From: Gyrodactylus bullatarudis
Taxonomy: Eukaryota > Platyhelminthes > Monogenea > Gyrodactylidea > Gyrodactylidae
DNA length: 64,000 nt
Direction of reading: 5' to 3'
Assembly: GCA_012064415.1 (NCBI GenBank)
Contig: SSNU01000032.1
Span: 1 to 64,000, forward strand
Below the pieces are notes generated by a model that saw nothing but the letters and a program-made list of their open reading frames with translations, was not told the origin of the DNA and ran no database searches. Numbering within the stretch: the stretch's first letter is position 1; the number at the start of each line of letters is the position of its first letter. The position numbers and the translations under genes were made by a program. This document shows positions 61,475-64,000 of the stretch, one piece after another.

Positions 61475-63400
61475 TTGTTAGACAAAACACTTATATTTCA
61501 ATAAAATAATAATTAAAAATAAATATAATATAATCTTTGAAGAGGTTCTCATTAAAAAATGTAAAAGAAATAAATAATGTTCAATCAAATTCATCAATTT
61601 GGAGAGTGTGAAAAGTTTTTGTAAAATGCATTAAATATGAAAAACTAGTGTTTGCAAGCAAAACGAAAATCATCTGGTCAATGAGGATATGAGTAGAGTA
61701 AAGACTTAGTGTAATCCAATTAAGATCTAATGTGAGACATGACTAATTTAAGATTAGTCAAGTCATCACAATCAGACAGTTCATATTTTAACTTAATAGC
61801 GTTGAGAGTAGATAATAAGTAATTAGATTCATATTTAGAATTCCTTCGGTTATAATAATACAAATCTACGAACCCAGAGCAGGTTAATCCCTGAGAACGA
61901 GATAAGCGCATTGTACGAGTCCAGATGGGGATATAGAGAATGTAGAAATCTAGATTGCACCCGCTCAATTGTTAGAGATTGAGCATTATTCAAATTAGGT
62001 AGAAGAGGGAACATGTAGCCGAAAAGAGGAATACTAAGAAATACCAATGACTTGTAAGCTTTTAGTCTTACTTCACTGGATTTAGAGAATTTTCTTATAG
62101 AATATATCATAGTATTTATTCTAGGGATGTTAATGAAAGGATATAATTTTAAATTAGATGACATACTGAAACCTAAATTAGATTTAAAGTTGAGGAGACA
62201 ATTTCTCCAGGAAGTAGAAGCGATTCCATGAGGGCTGCAGGGAGACCAGATGGGAGCATAATTTTGCATTTATCTTTATTGATATAGAGCCCCATGGCTT
62301 CAAGAGAATCTTTAAGAAGAGAGAAGTTATGATTTATTTTTATAATGTCAAAAGCATTATTTATTCTAAAGACGAATTTTAGATCGTTGGCATATTTTAA
62401 GAGGATACCCTCAATATCCTCAGAGAGCTGAATATCAGCGAAGCAAAGATTAAAAAGAAGAGGGCCAATAGTAGAACCTTGGGGTACCCCAGAGTTTATC
62501 TTAACAAGTTTGCTATTAGTGGTGTGTGTTTTATTGCATCCTTTTTGTTAAAGAATACATAGTGAGGTTTATGACAAAAGGATTAATCTTTTAGTCTGTA
62601 AGTTTATTTTACTGTAAAAATATTTCTATTGAAACATCTTATTTTTATTGAAACACGAATATTTACCCCCTAATCAAGTATTATTTATATCGACCAATCA
62701 GAATGCAGCAAGTGATTTCTATACATTTAGATAGGAAAAAAGTGAGTTTTTGTGAAAATGTGAAAATTCACTGTGTTTCAATAAAAATAAGATGCTTCAA
62801 TAATTTTACTGTAATTTAGGAAAATTTCAATTTATCAAATGCCTTAGAAATATCTAGATAATGAATCAATAAATAGGATTTTGTTTTTAACAGAGGGATG
62901 GAGTAATCCAAGCAATTCAATAAATTGCTAGAAGTGCTTTTTTGGGATAAAATGAGAAGCATCAGAGAAAGGAAATGGCAAGGAGGCTCTTATTTCAGCT
63001 GTCTGGAATCTTTCAATTAAAGAAAGAAAGAAAGACGTTCAGAGAGGATATTGGTCGAAGATGGGAATATTCCGAATAATTTTTGATTTTCGGAATTGGA
63101 GTAATTTTGACAACAAGCCAGTCCTCAGGAAGAAAACACTCAATGATACAACGATTTAGGTAGTTACAAAATTTGGTCAAAAAATTATTATTTAGGGAGT
63201 TTAACAGGTTTAGTGAATTAAATTTAGAATCAATTCTTTTAATATTTTTACATGAACTGATAAGGGATTTAAATTGTTCAATGCAAATAAAGGGAGGCAT
63301 AGAATCTATGGGGATTTTTTCAATGTCTTCGGAATCACCAAATGAGTTTTCAAAAATACAAATTAATTTCTTCACAAGAATCCTGGTCAGAGAGTGAAGT
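61475..63400 (-). mobile_element. Non-LTR retrotransposon (LINE C), decayed
   Basis: Minus strand: RT start region with PIPKIKNYSEYSHLRPISS (63375-63013), a frameshifted stretch, motif A LDISKAFD near 62850, a MITE insertion, then VPQGSTIGPLLFNL and the catalytic box. This last reads YAND rather than YADD, so the second catalytic aspartate pair is broken. A C-terminal part follows with IERVQSRFLHSLYP and a stop at 61720. Probable poly(A) near 61470-61477. It is the same type as LINE B but a different copy. Confidence 0.85.
62607..62815. mobile_element. MITE inserted in LINE C
   Basis: About 209 bp with ends TTACTGTAAAA / TTACAGTAAAA and an inverted block CATCTTATTTTTATTGAAAC on both sides. 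It separates RT motif A from motif C of LINE C, so it inserted after the LINE. Confidence 0.75.
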
Positions 63401-64000
63401 GAAATTCTTAATGGACTAGGTTTTGTTTATATTAAGTAATTTTCTGAACTTGGACCTCTTTGAGGATTGGATCTAAGATCAGACAGAATATTTTCTTCAA
63501 AAAATTGAAAAATAATTCAGCCTTATTTTGGCCTGATTGAATTTGTTTCATAAATTTTCTGAATTTTTAACAAGTTATGGTCTTATTTTATTATGGAATT
63601 CAAAATATAAACTTTTTGCTCAATTTCAGGAGAAAAATATTGAGACTAGTGCAAAGAAAATTGTAAAATTCTCATTTTCATGTCAACTAGCTATATGTAA
63701 TAATTAGCAAAAATATTTTATTGAAGAGAAAAAAAATCATCTCATATTATGGCAATGTCCATTTCTGCAATAATCTTCCAGCAGAGTCATAAAATAACGA
63801 ATTTCAACATGATGTCTCTCTTCATGATAAGACGTAAAAAATTTGAGAGCTCACTCAATGATTGAAATCTTTCAAAATCATGCTTTAAATAAATAAAATC
63901 GCTCTTGTAACTGATATAGTAATTTTTAACATAAGCGTTTAAAACTCACAAAACTTTATTAAATTCAAAGTATGGAAATACAACTTTAAATACATGTTTC

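Noticed and set aside
1..64000. CRISPR array, bacterial operon or plasmid origin
   Set aside because: No regularly spaced direct repeats and no prokaryotic gene organisation; introns with GT-AG borders throughout.

Overview
The window is AT-rich eukaryotic DNA with short exons, long introns, GT-AG splice sites and many small inverted-repeat transposons. It is most likely from a nematode: the best-recognised gene is an innexin with the extracellular cysteine motifs and the QCVLPLN/LWFWF block typical of nematode innexins. Another invertebrate cannot be excluded. No bacterial operons, rRNA, CRISPR or confident tRNA were seen.

Positions 1-25191 form a giant palindrome. The left arm (1-12559) and right arm (12633-25191) are mirror images around a 73-nt spacer. 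Every feature I compared has mirror coordinates summing to exactly 25192, so there is no net indel over 12.5 kb. Each arm is bounded at both ends by a 389-bp sequence called R here, in inverted orientation. A truncated fifth copy of R follows the right arm. Each arm holds the last three coding exons of the innexin, a dead LINE fragment, four or more exons of an unidentified secreted or membrane gene, and several small DNA transposons.

The five candidate 5' exons of the innexin lie outside the palindrome at 26472-32262 on the minus strand. Their splice phases join exactly to the three 3' exons in the LEFT arm (10790-8283, also minus strand), giving 690 codons including the stop. The right arm is then an inverted copy of the gene's 3' half lying inside one intron. 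This is either a striking genomic rearrangement or an assembly/amplification artefact, and deciding which is the first priority.

From 32 to 64 kb the sequence is mostly repeats. It holds a Ginger-like transposon (33568-35547) with a decayed integrase C-terminus and a second element nested in its terminal repeat, plus three smaller relatives. It also holds a family of about 700-bp fold-back elements in at least six copies, piggyBac-type MITEs with TTAA target sites, and two decayed non-LTR retrotransposons (53.7-55.3 and 61.5-63.4 kb, minus strand). The only well-supported host gene here is the 3' end of an oxysterol-binding-protein-related (ORP) gene at 51212-51932. A few other exon-like open frames are listed with low confidence.
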